Origin: Paenibacillus aurantius
Lineage (GTDB): Bacteria; Bacillota; Bacilli; Paenibacillales; NBRC-103111
Assembly (NCBI RefSeq): GCF_032268605.1
Contig: NZ_CP130318.1
Coordinates: forward strand, 1,395,001-1,459,000
DNA: 64,000 bases
Direction: 5' to 3'
The translations under genes and the position numbers were made by a program. Below the pieces are notes generated by a model. That model was given only the letters and a program-made list of their open reading frames with translations, was not told where the DNA came from and searched no databases. Shown here one piece after another: positions 8,166-16,720 of the stretch (positions within the stretch are counted from its first letter, which is position 1; every line of letters starts with the position of its first letter).

Positions 8166-9791
8166 ATGAGCATCATTCCTAAAAACAGCCTGGTCGTTTC
8201 CTGCCAGGCGCTGGAGCACGAGCCGCTTCACGGCTCCCACCACATGGCCGCCATGGCACGCGCGGCCGCGGCCGGCGGCGCCGGCGGCATCCGCGCCAAC
8301 AGCCTGCCCGACGTGGCCGCTATTAAAGCGGCGGTCAGCCTGCCGGTGATCGGTCTGTGGAAGAAGGATTACGAAGGCTTCGAAATGTACATAACCCCGA
8401 CCTTGGAGGACGCTTTGGCGGTTCACCAGGCGGGAGCGGATATCGTAGCCTTGGACGCCACCTCCCGTCCTCGTCCGGACGGCCGGACGCTGGAGGAGAC
8501 CATCCGCCTTCTGAAGGAGAAGGGGGTTCGGGTTATGGCCGACATTTCCACCTTCGAAGAAGGAATTCAGGCGGCCGCTTACGGTGCGGATTACGTTTCC
8601 ACCACCTTGTCCGGGTACACGCCATATACGGAAAACACCGTTCTGCCCAATCTCGACCTGGTGCGCAGACTGGCGGAGGAGCTGAAGGGCTCCGTCGTGG
8701 CCGAAGGCGGCATTTCCCGGCCGGAGGAGGCGGCAGCCGCCCTCGAGGCCGGTGCGGATTTCGTCGTGGTGGGCGGGGCCATCACCCGCCCGCAGAGCAT
8801 CACCGCACGTTTCGCAGAGGGCATACGCCGTCCGGAGAAAGCGCTTATGGGCCCGGATTCCCTCTATATCGGCGTAGACTTGGGCGGAACGGGCATGAAA
8901 GGAGCGGTCGTGGACCGCTTGGGGCAGTTTCGGGCCTCGGCTTCCCGGCCGACGCCTACCGCTCTCGGAAGAGAGGGCATTCTCGAGTCTATGCGGGAGC
9001 TGATCGGTGAGCTGATCGAGCAGGCAGGCCCGGTAGAGGCGATTGGCATCGCGTCCGCCGGCAGCATCGACCGGGAAGCGGGCGTCATCCTCTTTGCGAC
9101 CAGCAACCTTCCCGGCTGGACCGGCGTCCGTTTGGCCGATGAAATCCGGGGGACGTTCGGCCTTCCCGTCTTCATCGATAACGATGTGAACGCGGCGGCG
9201 CAGGGCGAAGGCTGGCTTGGTGCCGCTGCGGGGCACCCTAACTTCGCCTACCTGGCCATGGGGACAGGCGTCGGCGGGGCGATTGCCTGGAACGGGCAGG
9301 TCATCCCCGGCGTCCACGGCGGAGCCGGAGAGGTGGGGCATATCATCGTGGAGCCCGGAGGCCGGGTCTGCAACTGCGGACAGAAGGGCTGTCTGGAGCA
9401 GTACACCTCCGGAACCGCCTTGACCCGCGATGCGGCGGCGGCCGTGCCGGGCTGGGACAGCCGGAAGCTGCTGCAGGCTCTCGCGGAGGAAGACCCGCGG
9501 GCGGTTGAGGTAATGGAGGCGTTCGTCTTCCGTCTGGCTGTTGGGCTTGTGAATATCCAGCGGGTCTTCGACCCGGAGCTCATTATTCTCGGCGGAGGAG
9601 TGGGCGAGACGTATGACGGCTGGAGCTCCCGGCTCGAGAGGGCGATCGAAGAAGCCGGCTGCGAATCCGTAAAGGTTAAGCCTGCCGCCACCGGAAACCG
9701 GGCGGGCATTCTGGGGGCGGCCCGGTACGCCATGACGAAACATGCTGCCATCCAAGCTTCCTCCGCCCAAACGGATAGCAGCTCCTTATAA
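8166..9791 (+). CDS. nanE-nanK: Bifunctional N-acetylmannosamine-6-phosphate 2-epimerase / ROK-family sugar kinase
   Basis: 541 residues in two clear domains. Residues 1-230 are NanE: the catalytic Lys lies in PVIGLWKKDY, then MYITPT, and the catalytic Glu in VVAEGGIS, with phosphate-binding VVVGGAITRP. Residues 235-535 are a ROK kinase: ATP motif GVDLGGTGMKGAVV, catalytic Asp in FIDNDVNAAA, the zinc-binding His in GEVGHI and the CNCGQKGCLE cysteine cluster. NanE turns ManNAc-6-P into GlcNAc-6-P. NanK-type ROK enzymes phosphorylate ManNAc, and some accept GlcNAc. The fusion channels an amino sugar straight to GlcNAc-6-P, the substrate of NagA encoded next (56 nt away). No N-acetylneuraminate lyase is nearby. 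Kinase specificity cannot be read from sequence. Confidence 0.93.
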   Translation: MSIIPKNSLVVSCQALEHEPLHGSHHMAAMARAAAAGGAGGIRANSLPDVAAIKAAVSLPVIGLWKKDYEGFEMYITPTLEDALAVHQAGADIVALDATSRPRPDGRTLEETIRLLKEKGVRVMADISTFEEGIQAAAYGADYVSTTLSGYTPYTENTVLPNLDLVRRLAEELKGSVVAEGGISRPEEAAAALEAGADFVVVGGAITRPQSITARFAEGIRRPEKALMGPDSLYIGVDLGGTGMKGAVVDRLGQFRASASRPTPTALGREGILESMRELIGELIEQAGPVEAIGIASAGSIDREAGVILFATSNLPGWTGVRLADEIRGTFGLPVFIDNDVNAAAQGEGWLGAAAGHPNFAYLAMGTGVGGAIAWNGQVIPGVHGGAGEVGHIIVEPGGRVCNCGQKGCLEQYTSGTALTRDAAAAVPGWDSRKLLQALAEEDPRAVEVMEAFVFRLAVGLVNIQRVFDPELIILGGGVGETYDGWSSRLERAIEEAGCESVKVKPAATGNRAGILGAARYAMTKHAAIQASSAQTDSSSL

Positions 9792-9847
9792 ATCAACACG
9801 ATCCGGCAGCACCGGTTTAAGGGATTCGGTACACGGGGAGGTAACCA

Positions 9848-11035
9848 ATGGAAAGAGCGGAAAGAATAGACGGGCTCATCCGCAAGGGGAATGTCGTCCT
9901 GCCGGAGTCCACGCGGTATGGAGCGGATGTCCGCCTTCGTAACGGAAGGATTGCGGAGATAGGAGAGGCGCTTCCCTGCTTAGAGGGGGAGACGGTCATG
10001 GAGGCGGAAGGGGCGTGGGTCTTTCCCGGCTTCCTCGATCTCCATGTTCATGGTGGAGACGGGGCCGGTGTATCGGACGGGGATCCCCGTTCGCTCGCCA
10101 GGATGTGCGCCTTTCATGCCCGCCATGGCACAACGGGTCTGCTCCTCACCACGTCCACCCTGCCGGATGAACGGCTGACGGAGGCGTTGGAAGCCGCCCA
10201 GGCTTACGCTTCGTCAGAGGACGGTAGCATGGGGGCTGAAGCCTTGGGGGTTCACCTGGAAGGCCCCTTTCTAAGCGAGGCTTACCGGGGAGCCCAGAAT
10301 CCGGAATGGCTTCAAGCGCCATGCGTGGAGAAAGCCCGCCGGTGGATGAAGGCCTCCGGCGACCGGATTCGTCTCGTTACCCTTGCTCCCGAGCTCCCTG
10401 GAGCGCAGGAGGTCATCACCTTCTTCCGAGAGAAAGGCGCCGTCGTGTCGGCCGGCCATTCCGGAGCGGATTATGACGGGATGGAGCAGGCGCTGCGGAA
10501 GGGGGTTACGCACAGCACCCACTTCTATAACGGAATGCCTGGGTTTCACCACCGTCAACCGGGTATAGCCGCCTCCGTCTGGCTTAACGATGAGGTGAGC
10601 GCTGAGCTTATTCTCGATCTTCAGCATGTTCACCCGGCGGCGGCCCAGGTTCTCCTTCGCTGCAAAGGGCTGAACCGGGTGTGCCTGATCACGGATGCCG
10701 TCCATACGGCGGGGCTTCCCGACGGGGAGTACTGGCAAGCCTCGGGCCGCAAGTTGACGGTCCGGGAAGGGACCGTCCGGCTCGAAAGCGGAGAGCTGGC
10801 CGGCAGCCTGCTCACCATGGACCGGGCCGTGCGGCATGCCGTTCAGGTGCTGGGCCTTGCCCCTCATGAAGCGGCCCGCCTCGCTTCTCTTACTCCCGCC
10901 GAAATCATAGGGGAGGAACGGGAACGGGGCTCCCTTTCCCCGGGCAAAAGGGCGGATCTTGTCCTTCTGGATGCGAATTATGACGTCCTGCTCACCTTGC
11001 GGGAGGGTGTGCCCGTTTACCGGAAGTCTGATTAG
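9848..11035 (+). CDS. nagA: N-acetylglucosamine-6-phosphate deacetylase
   Basis: 395 residues, normal for the family. Metal and substrate motifs of the amidohydrolase fold are in order: DLHVHGGDG, GVHLEGPFL (metal-binding Glu), SAGHSGADY, THSTHFYNGM and the catalytic Asp in CLITDAVHTAG. It deacetylates GlcNAc-6-P to glucosamine-6-P in the cytoplasm. GGGGAGG lies 6-8 nt before the ATG. It is the last gene of the amino-sugar operon and is followed by a strong bidirectional terminator. NagB, needed for the last step to fructose-6-P, is not in the window and is presumably elsewhere. Confidence 0.95.
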   Translation: MERAERIDGLIRKGNVVLPESTRYGADVRLRNGRIAEIGEALPCLEGETVMEAEGAWVFPGFLDLHVHGGDGAGVSDGDPRSLARMCAFHARHGTTGLLLTTSTLPDERLTEALEAAQAYASSEDGSMGAEALGVHLEGPFLSEAYRGAQNPEWLQAPCVEKARRWMKASGDRIRLVTLAPELPGAQEVITFFREKGAVVSAGHSGADYDGMEQALRKGVTHSTHFYNGMPGFHHRQPGIAASVWLNDEVSAELILDLQHVHPAAAQVLLRCKGLNRVCLITDAVHTAGLPDGEYWQASGRKLTVREGTVRLESGELAGSLLTMDRAVRHAVQVLGLAPHEAARLASLTPAEIIGEERERGSLSPGKRADLVLLDANYDVLLTLREGVPVYRKSD

Positions 11036-11083
11036 AGAACGGGATTCTGTCGGAATCCCTAAATTGCCCACGCGGTCACGCAA

Positions 11084-11126
11084 CAAAGAGCACCTGACTC
11101 CCTCCTGGGGAGTCAGGTGCTCTTTG
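11084..11126. terminator. Bidirectional terminator between nagA and the histidine kinase
   Basis: A perfect 19-bp stem (arms 11084-11102 and 11108-11126, loop TCCTG) has A- and T-rich bases at its base on either side. It can end nagA on the plus strand and the convergent kinase gene on the minus strand. Confidence 0.92.
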
Positions 11127-11179
11127 TTTGCTATTGTTCAACGGACGCCTCAAACGGCTGCCGGTCCGAGAATCCCGGC

Positions 11180-12673
11180 TTACGACAGCTTAAGCCGCAC
11201 GCAGAAGCGGACCTCGTCCTCCTCGCTCTCGGCCCAGATTTCGCCGCCGTGCGACTCGACGATGCTCTTCGCGATGGCAAGCCCGAGACCCGAGCCGCCG
11301 GCGGAAGACGTGCGGGCCGCATCGACCCGGTAGAAACGGTCGAACAGCCGCGGCAGCTCGTCCGCCGGAATCGGGTCACCCTGGTTGACCACGGTCACCA
11401 GGGCATAGCCGTCCGGGTCGGGGGTCATCGTTACCTTCACGGTGCCAGGCTTGTGGCTGTATTTGATCGCATTCGTAAGGAGGTTCTCGAACACCCGGAT
11501 CATTTTGTCGGGGTCGATGGAGACGTTCAGCTTCTCCGCCGGCAGGCTGCGGATGAGCTGCAGCTGGTTCTCCTCCGCGTGGCTGACCAGCTCCTCGATC
11601 AGCTGCTCCAGCAGCTCGTTCAGGCAGACCCTTTCCTGGTGCATCCGGATGCCGTGGTTGGTCAGCTTCGTGTATTCGAACAGGTCGTCGATCAAGCCCT
11701 TCAGCTTCTCCGACTTGCCGTAGGCGATGCTGATGTAGGAGTCGGCCTGCTTCTCGTCTTCGAAGTTCTTGTCCTTCAAGAGCCGGAGGTAGCCCATGAT
11801 GAGGGTGAGCGGCGTCCGAAGGTCGTGCGAGACATTCGTAATAAGCTCATTCTTCGTTCGTTCCGCACGGCGTTCTTCCTCAAGCGTCCGTTGCAGCTCC
11901 TCGGCCATCCGGTTGATGTTGTTGGCCAGCGACCCGAGCTCATCCCGGCTGTTCTGCTTCACCCGGTAATCGAGCCGGCCGCGGGAGATTTCCAAGAGTC
12001 CGCTCGTCAGCCGCTCTAGGTCCTTCATTTTGCGTTTGGTGAGCAGGTAGAACAGGAGGATGAAGACGGCAATGCTGAAAGGAATGGAGAGAGGGCTTCC
12101 GTCCCTCACGTAATAAATGGTCGGCTGGGGAATGCCGCTTACGACGAGGTACCCTTTCTGGCCATCCAGGTCGATCGGGTAGAAGCTGGTGTACTCCCGG
12201 CGGAGATTATCCGGATTGTTCCGCGCCTCTAAGGCGTTCGTGAACAGGTTATGAAGATCGACGGTCGTCTCCCGTGCATCCTTGCTTTTCAGCAGAACCT
12301 TCCCGTCCAGATCGAGCACCATGATTTTGTACTGGCTGAGCTCAATATGACGCTGGAGAAAGGAGCGGGCGTCCTCTTTACCAGGGTCCGAGGTGTGCGA
12401 TATTTTCAAATAGCCGGCAATGTTGCGCGCTTCTTCGTCCATGTTATTGATGTCGGCGGTATAGTCAAACTGGGGGGCCCGGTTGACCTCGCCCAGGATG
12501 GCGTCGGACAGGGAGTAGGTGAGCACGGAGGCCAGCAGGCAGATGACGAAGGTGAAGATCAGCTGAAGCCGCAGGGAGCTCTGAACATTCTCCTTGCCAA
12601 GCCGGACCGTGGATCGCAGGAAGCGGAAGAGGTCTCCGAGCCAGTTGAAAGGGAAGATGCGGCTAAGTTTCAA
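11180..12673 (-). CDS. Sensor histidine kinase, EnvZ/PhoR type
   Basis: 497 residues. Two membrane helices (about residues 33-55 and 172-190) flank an extracytoplasmic sensor domain, followed by HAMP. The HisKA box is NVSHDLRTPLTLIMGYLRLL with the phospho-accepting His. The N box is NLLTNAIKYS, then RLFDRFYRVD and GSGLGLAIAKSIVESHGG. It phosphorylates the OmpR-type regulator encoded immediately upstream; the two reading frames overlap by 11 bp, so they are translationally coupled. The stimulus is unknown. The design resembles envelope-stress and antibiotic-sensing kinases of Bacillales, but no target gene is adjacent. Confidence 0.94.
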   Translation of the reverse strand: MKLSRIFPFNWLGDLFRFLRSTVRLGKENVQSSLRLQLIFTFVICLLASVLTYSLSDAILGEVNRAPQFDYTADINNMDEEARNIAGYLKISHTSDPGKEDARSFLQRHIELSQYKIMVLDLDGKVLLKSKDARETTVDLHNLFTNALEARNNPDNLRREYTSFYPIDLDGQKGYLVVSGIPQPTIYYVRDGSPLSIPFSIAVFILLFYLLTKRKMKDLERLTSGLLEISRGRLDYRVKQNSRDELGSLANNINRMAEELQRTLEEERRAERTKNELITNVSHDLRTPLTLIMGYLRLLKDKNFEDEKQADSYISIAYGKSEKLKGLIDDLFEYTKLTNHGIRMHQERVCLNELLEQLIEELVSHAEENQLQLIRSLPAEKLNVSIDPDKMIRVFENLLTNAIKYSHKPGTVKVTMTPDPDGYALVTVVNQGDPIPADELPRLFDRFYRVDAARTSSAGGSGLGLAIAKSIVESHGGEIWAESEEDEVRFCVRLKLS

Positions 12674-13358
12674 TTTTGTAGCCTACCCCCCATACCGTCT
12701 TGATGTAACGAGGCTGGCGCGGATTCGCTTCGATTTTCTCGCGGATTTTGCGGATATGCACCATGACGGTGTTCTCCGAGTCGAAAAAAGCTTCCTTCCA
12801 CACGCTTTCGTAAATGCGCTCGATGCTGAAGACGATCCCGCGGTTGCGGGCTAGCAGCTCGAGAATGGCGAATTCGCGCGGCGTCAGCTTGACCTCGCGG
12901 CCCTCGATTCTTACCTCATGCGTGTCGGTATTGATCGTCAGATCATCGACTTCAATCTCGTTTTCCTTGCGGGCATCCTGCACGTTAAGACGATGGTAAC
13001 GGCGGAGCTGGGATTTGACGCGCGCCAGCAGCTCGAGAGGATTGAACGGCTTCGTCACATAGTCGTCCGCTCCGGTGCTGAGGCCGAGGATCTTGTCGAT
13101 GTCCTGGCTCTTGGCGGACAGCATGATGATGGGCATGTTTTTACGTTCGCGGATTTTGAGGCAGGCTTCAATGCCGTCCATCCGGGGCATCATCACATCG
13201 AGAATGATCAGGTCCACCTCGTGATTCTGCAGCACGTCCAGCGCTTCGATGCCGTTCGCCGCCTTCAGAATGTGAAAGCCGTCGTTCTTTAAATAAATTT
13301 CCAGCAGGTCGAGGATTTCTTTCTCGTCATCGACCAGGAGAATGGTTTCTTTGGCCAT
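12663..13358 (-). CDS. Response regulator, OmpR/PhoB family
   Basis: 231 residues. Receiver domain with the acidic pair in LLVDDEKEIL, phospho-acceptor Asp in DLIILDVMMPRMDG, and the conserved Thr/Ser and Lys (MLSAKS, VTKPFNPLEL). The C-terminal winged helix has the usual LTPREFAILELLARNRG and the DNA-recognition part VMVHIRKIREKIE, ending WGVGYKIE. A GTG nine bases upstream (13367) is in frame, but the ATG at 13358 gives the standard N-terminus; the Shine-Dalgarno is weak for either. It is the first gene of a two-gene operon with the overlapping kinase. Confidence 0.94.
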   Translation of the reverse strand: MAKETILLVDDEKEILDLLEIYLKNDGFHILKAANGIEALDVLQNHEVDLIILDVMMPRMDGIEACLKIRERKNMPIIMLSAKSQDIDKILGLSTGADDYVTKPFNPLELLARVKSQLRRYHRLNVQDARKENEIEVDDLTINTDTHEVRIEGREVKLTPREFAILELLARNRGIVFSIERIYESVWKEAFFDSENTVMVHIRKIREKIEANPRQPRYIKTVWGVGYKIET

Positions 13359-13703
13359 AGGGTACACTCGCTTTGTTGTAATTTGGCAGGCCCGCCCTTT
13401 TCCTGCAGGTCCAGGGGGGAACTATCCCTACTTAACCATACCGCCTGGGGAAAGGCAAGGCTTCCGGCGGTGCTCCGGGCAGCGGTCCTTGGAAGGCTCG
13501 CGGCGGAAGGAGGCAAGCCGGAAAGATGCCCGCAGGAAGCCGGTGAGCTTCCGCCTCACGGGAGGGATGTTCCTGTCATTCTCTGAGTATAAGGGACAAT
13601 TCTTAAAGCGGGCATGGGCGAAACCTTAACTTTCTCTTAAAGGTGCCGTCTGGTAAACTTAACCGTGAAAGCGGATTCCTAATGGGAAAGGGAGTGGTTG
13701 GTT
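13359..13703. other. Divergent intergenic region between the OmpR-type regulator and dgoD
   Basis: About 345 bp with no credible gene. It must hold promoters for both directions. For dgoD, TAAACT (13654-13659) could be a -10 and is followed at once by GTGAAAGCGGATTCC (13665-13679), which matches 13 of 15 positions of a cre consensus. I see no good -35. A TATACT lies on the minus strand near 13586-13591 with a poor -35. Confidence 0.35.
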
Positions 13704-14852
13704 ATGAAGATTACCGGGTTTGAGACGTTTCTCGTGCCCCCGCGTTGGCTCTTTCTGAAGATTGAAACGGACGAGGGCATCTGCGGTTGGGGAGAGCCTG
13801 TTGTGGAAGGAAGGGCGCGGACCGTGCAGACGGCGGTGGAGGAGGCGATGGGCTACCTGATCGGCCAAGACCCGCTGCGGATCGAGGATCACTGGCAGGT
13901 CCTCTACCGTGGCGGCTTCTACCGGGGAGGTCCCGTGCTGATGAGCGCCATAGCGGGCATCGACCAGGCGCTGTGGGATATCAAGGGACGCTATTTCAAC
14001 GCGCCGGTTTACCAGCTGCTGGGCGGGGCGTGCCGGGACACGATGAAGGTATACAGCTGGATCGGCGGAGACCGGCCGAGCGAGATCGGAGAAGCCGCCC
14101 GGCGGGCGGTGGAGGCGGGTTTTGCAGCGGTCAAAATGAATGCGACGGAGGAGCTCCAATACATAGACTCGTATGCCGCCATCGACCAGGCTGTGGAGCG
14201 GATCGCCGCCGCCCGGGACGCCGTCGGCCCCACAGTGGGCATCGGCATCGATTTCCACGGCCGGGTGCACAAGCCGATGGCGAAGATTCTCGCCAAGGAG
14301 CTGGAGCCGTTCCGGCCCATGTTCCTCGAGGAGCCGGTGCTGCCGGAGAACAACGAAGCGCTGAAGGAAATCGCCGCTCACACGAGCATCCCGATCGCCA
14401 CCGGGGAGCGGATGTTCTCGCGCTGGGATTTCAAGGATCTGCTCGCATCCGGGCACGTGGATATCATCCAGCCCGATCTGTCCCATGCCGGAGGGATTAC
14501 CGAGTGCAAGAAAATCTTCGCTATGGCGGAAGCCTACGACGTGGCGGTGGCTCCCCACTGCCCGCTCGGTCCGATCGCCCTGGCCGGCTGCCTGCAGGTG
14601 GACGCCACGGCGCACAATGCCTTCATCCAGGAGCAGAGCCTAGGCATCCACTACAACGAGCTGAACGACCTGCTCGATTACCTGGTGGACCCGTCCGTGT
14701 TCCACTACAAGAACGGTATGGTGGACATTCCGCAAGGCCCCGGGCTCGGCATTGAAATCAACGAAGAGCAGGTGCGGAAGATGGCCGGGATCGGCCACGA
14801 CTGGAAGAACCCGGTCTGGCGGCACAAGGACGGCTCGGTCGCGGAGTGGTAA
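13704..14852 (+). CDS. dgoD: D-galactonate dehydratase
   Basis: 382 residues of the mandelate racemase/muconate lactonising enolase superfamily. The N-terminal capping domain starts [15 protein letters not shown]. The barrel carries Lys in [10 protein letters not shown], metal ligands Asp in GIGIDFHG, Glu in [10 protein letters not shown] and Glu in [12 protein letters not shown], and the catalytic His in APHCPLGP. The segment pattern is that of DgoD, which dehydrates D-galactonate to 2-keto-3-deoxygalactonate in the De Ley-Doudoroff route. An in-frame TTG lies at 13698, but the ATG at 13704 with GGGAAAGGGAG upstream is preferred. No other galactonate gene is adjacent. A possible cre box upstream suggests glucose repression. 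Confidence 0.92.
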   Translation: MKITGFETFLVPPRWLFLKIETDEGICGWGEPVVEGRARTVQTAVEEAMGYLIGQDPLRIEDHWQVLYRGGFYRGGPVLMSAIAGIDQALWDIKGRYFNAPVYQLLGGACRDTMKVYSWIGGDRPSEIGEAARRAVEAGFAAVKMNATEELQYIDSYAAIDQAVERIAAARDAVGPTVGIGIDFHGRVHKPMAKILAKELEPFRPMFLEEPVLPENNEALKEIAAHTSIPIATGERMFSRWDFKDLLASGHVDIIQPDLSHAGGITECKKIFAMAEAYDVAVAPHCPLGPIALAGCLQVDATAHNAFIQEQSLGIHYNELNDLLDYLVDPSVFHYKNGMVDIPQGPGLGIEINEEQVRKMAGIGHDWKNPVWRHKDGSVAEW

Positions 14853-14923
14853 CGGACACAAAGATCCCGATGACCGGTAAGGGATGATAGACACCCGATT
14901 GGGAAGGTTATTCAGCCCAATGT

Positions 14924-14972
14924 AAATAGAGGATAATATGTACAATCTAAGTGTATATATCCTCTATTTTTT
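14924..14972 (+). terminator. Terminator after dgoD
   Basis: Arms AAATAGAGGATA (14924-14935) and TATCCTCTATTT (14958-14969) form a 12-bp stem with a 22-nt loop, followed by a run of T. It is AT-rich, unlike most terminators in the window. Confidence 0.75.
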
Positions 14973-15203
14973 CTATGCTCCTCTATTATTCAGATATGTC
15001 AATCGTCTGTGAAAATGTCACCTTAACTCGTCCGAGAAAATGTCACTTTCAAGTATGGCCGAGGCGACTCACCAGAGTGCTTCGGCATAGCTGTTATGCT
15101 GTGAATTTAAGGCGTCTTGGAAGTCGCTCTTGCCTGCACGTAGTACAAAATAATTTTATCTATATTAATTGTTTCGCCATTTGTTTTTAGGAGGTACTGG
15201 TTA
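14973..15203 (+). other. AT-rich intergenic stretch with IS-end-like direct repeats
   Basis: Two near-identical 17-mers, GTCTGTGAAAATGTCAC (15005-15021) and GTCCGAGAAAATGTCAC (15030-15046), are separated by 8 bp. Tandem repeats of this type are typical of the ends of IS21-family elements, but no transposase is present. The stretch ends with AGGAGG before the HD-domain gene. Confidence 0.4.
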
Positions 15204-15821
15204 ATGCATGAAGCCTATTCAGGGTTGTCGTTTAGTGAATTGACCGGAAATTTACGTAATGATATTTTTACTTTCTTATCGAAAAATGGATGCGAAAAGA
15301 CAGCAGACCACTGCTTGAAAGTTGGGGAAGAAGCGAAAAGAATCGCTATAATGGTGGGGGGCAATCCTATTGAAGCCGAATATGCAGGATATTTGCACGA
15401 TATCAGTGCTGTATTCCCGAACGTAAGAAGAATTTCAATTGCTAGACAGTTAGGAATTGAGGTTTTATCGGAAGAAGAAGCCTTCCCAATGATCATTCAT
15501 CAAAAAATTTCAAAAGAGATGGCTCGGGATTTATTTAACATATCGAAACCAGAAACTTTGAATGCTGTAGGGTGCCATACAACATTGAGAAAACAATCTA
15601 CACTTTTGGATAAGGTGTTATTTGTTGCAGATAAAATGGAATGGGACCAACCGGGAACTCCCCCTTACATCGAGAACATACTTCATGAACTTGAGAAATC
15701 AATTGTCCATGCTTCATTTGCTTATATAAATTATCTTTGGCAGCAACGCGAAAAATTAAGGGTAGTTCATCCATGGTTAAGGGATGCGTATGAAGAGTTA
15801 GCTCCACTTGTAGGGGACTAA
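15204..15821 (+). CDS. HD-domain hydrolase, YqeK-like
   Basis: 205 residues, AT-rich compared with its neighbours. The HD metal-binding pattern is visible: His in DHCLKVGEEA, His-Asp in GYLHDIS, His in MIIHQKIS, the GCHTT segment and Asp in VLFVADKMEW. This order matches the YqeK group, known as symmetrical Ap4A hydrolases, though here the gene stands alone and not beside nadD as yqeK usually does. AGGAGG lies 10 nt before the ATG. The base composition and the IS-end-like repeats just upstream suggest horizontal acquisition. A different nucleotide substrate is quite possible. Confidence 0.75.
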   Translation: MHEAYSGLSFSELTGNLRNDIFTFLSKNGCEKTADHCLKVGEEAKRIAIMVGGNPIEAEYAGYLHDISAVFPNVRRISIARQLGIEVLSEEEAFPMIIHQKISKEMARDLFNISKPETLNAVGCHTTLRKQSTLLDKVLFVADKMEWDQPGTPPYIENILHELEKSIVHASFAYINYLWQQREKLRVVHPWLRDAYEELAPLVGD

Positions 15822-15932
15822 ACGGATACGATAGTGGCATGAACATATTATCCATGTACAATTTGTAACACCCCTCTTGGAAACTGGATCTCTAATGATT
15901 TGGTCTTGATAAGGGATGGAATCCCTATCGAG

Positions 15933-15982
15933 AAAAAGTAGGGGCCCGTTAGCGGAAGGATCGCTCCTTTCCGTTAACGGGC
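15933..15982 (-). terminator. Terminator of the DUF2188 gene (minus strand)
   Basis: GCCCGTTAGCGGAA (15944-15957) pairs with TTCCGTTAACGGGC (15969-15982), with one G-U pair. On the minus strand the hairpin is followed by a run of five T residues. Confidence 0.75.
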
Positions 15983-15994
15983 ATTGGAGCGGAC

Positions 15995-16276
15995 TTATTT
16001 GGAAGGATACCGGAAATGGGGGCTGTCTTTGGTATAGTCCGTCTCCACTTCCAGCGAGCCGTCCGCATGGTAAATTTTCAAATGGGCATGCTTCGATTCC
16101 GCACGCTCCTGCGCGGCCTGAAGCAGGTCCGTTTTGCGATCGGCGGCCCGGAGTACATGGTCGGAACCTTCCTTAAGAAGCACCCATCTTTCCTTATCGG
16201 ATTCGAATTTCATTTCGTAATAGAGGTCATCCTGCGCGTCTTTGCGGGTGAAATCGGGTTTCGGTCCTCGTCGCAT
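15995..16276 (-). CDS. DUF2188 domain small protein
   Basis: 93 residues. It resembles the DUF2188 family, a short fold in which residues are renewed or turned over (pattern WVLLKEGSDHVLRAADRKTD, then AAQERAESKHAHLKIYHADG). Function is unknown; members often occur with general-stress genes. The N-terminus (MRRGPKPDF) is basic. AAAGGAG stands 8 nt before the ATG. The gene lies 29 nt after a small ChaB-like gene on the same strand, and both are probably one transcript ended by the hairpin at 15933-15982. Confidence 0.7.
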   Translation of the reverse strand: MRRGPKPDFTRKDAQDDLYYEMKFESDKERWVLLKEGSDHVLRAADRKTDLLQAAQERAESKHAHLKIYHADGSLEVETDYTKDSPHFRYPSK

Positions 16277-16305
16277 CCTAGCACTCCTTTCCGATCAGAA
16301 GGCAT

Positions 16306-16500
16306 TCATTGGCCCTTTTTGCGGATTTGTTTGTGGTGGTCTTCTCCCCATTCCTTGGCTTTGGCGGTCGCAATTGAGATGGCCCGTTCTTCCTCATAGC
16401 CTTTCTCCAGCAGCTCGTTTCCGATCTCAATGGCCTTGTAGCGGATCGGAGCCATAAAATTTTTCAAGGATGGCGGGTAATCTTCCTTCGTCCATGGCAT
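16306..16500 (-). CDS. Small ChaB-like/stress-type protein
   Basis: 64 residues, starting MPWTKEDYPPSLKN. The start at 16500 is set by AAAGGAGGGATCACCG; a longer frame to 16524 lacks such a site. The N-terminal MPW...PPSLKN and the helix KAIEIGNELLEKGYEEERAI are shared with small ChaB-like proteins that accompany DUF2188 genes in Bacillales. Biochemical role unknown. It is the first gene of the two-gene minus-strand unit. Confidence 0.62.
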   Translation of the reverse strand: MPWTKEDYPPSLKNFMAPIRYKAIEIGNELLEKGYEEERAISIATAKAKEWGEDHHKQIRKKGQ

Positions 16501-16625
16501 CGGTGATCCCTCCTTTAATAACATTTAGCCGTCATCCGGCCCATCTAAACAGGAAATTTTAACAGCGATCAGTGTCCCGGCTATCAGGCCAAGGGACGAA
16601 GGCTGCCAAAGGAAACGCTCGAAAC

Positions 16626-16699
16626 GGGAAAAAGCCGCCCGCCGGCCGATGAACAGGATCCTTTTGGGGATCCCCGTTCTCTGCAGCCGGGGCGGCTTT
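16626..16699 (-). terminator. Terminator of the tct operon
   Basis: AAAGCCGCC (16631-16639) pairs with GGCGGCTTT (16691-16699), enclosing an inner GGATCC hairpin. On the minus strand a T run follows. It closes the tctCBA transcript. Confidence 0.75.
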
Positions 16700-16720
16700 G
16701 TTGAGTGTAACTCCCGAAGC

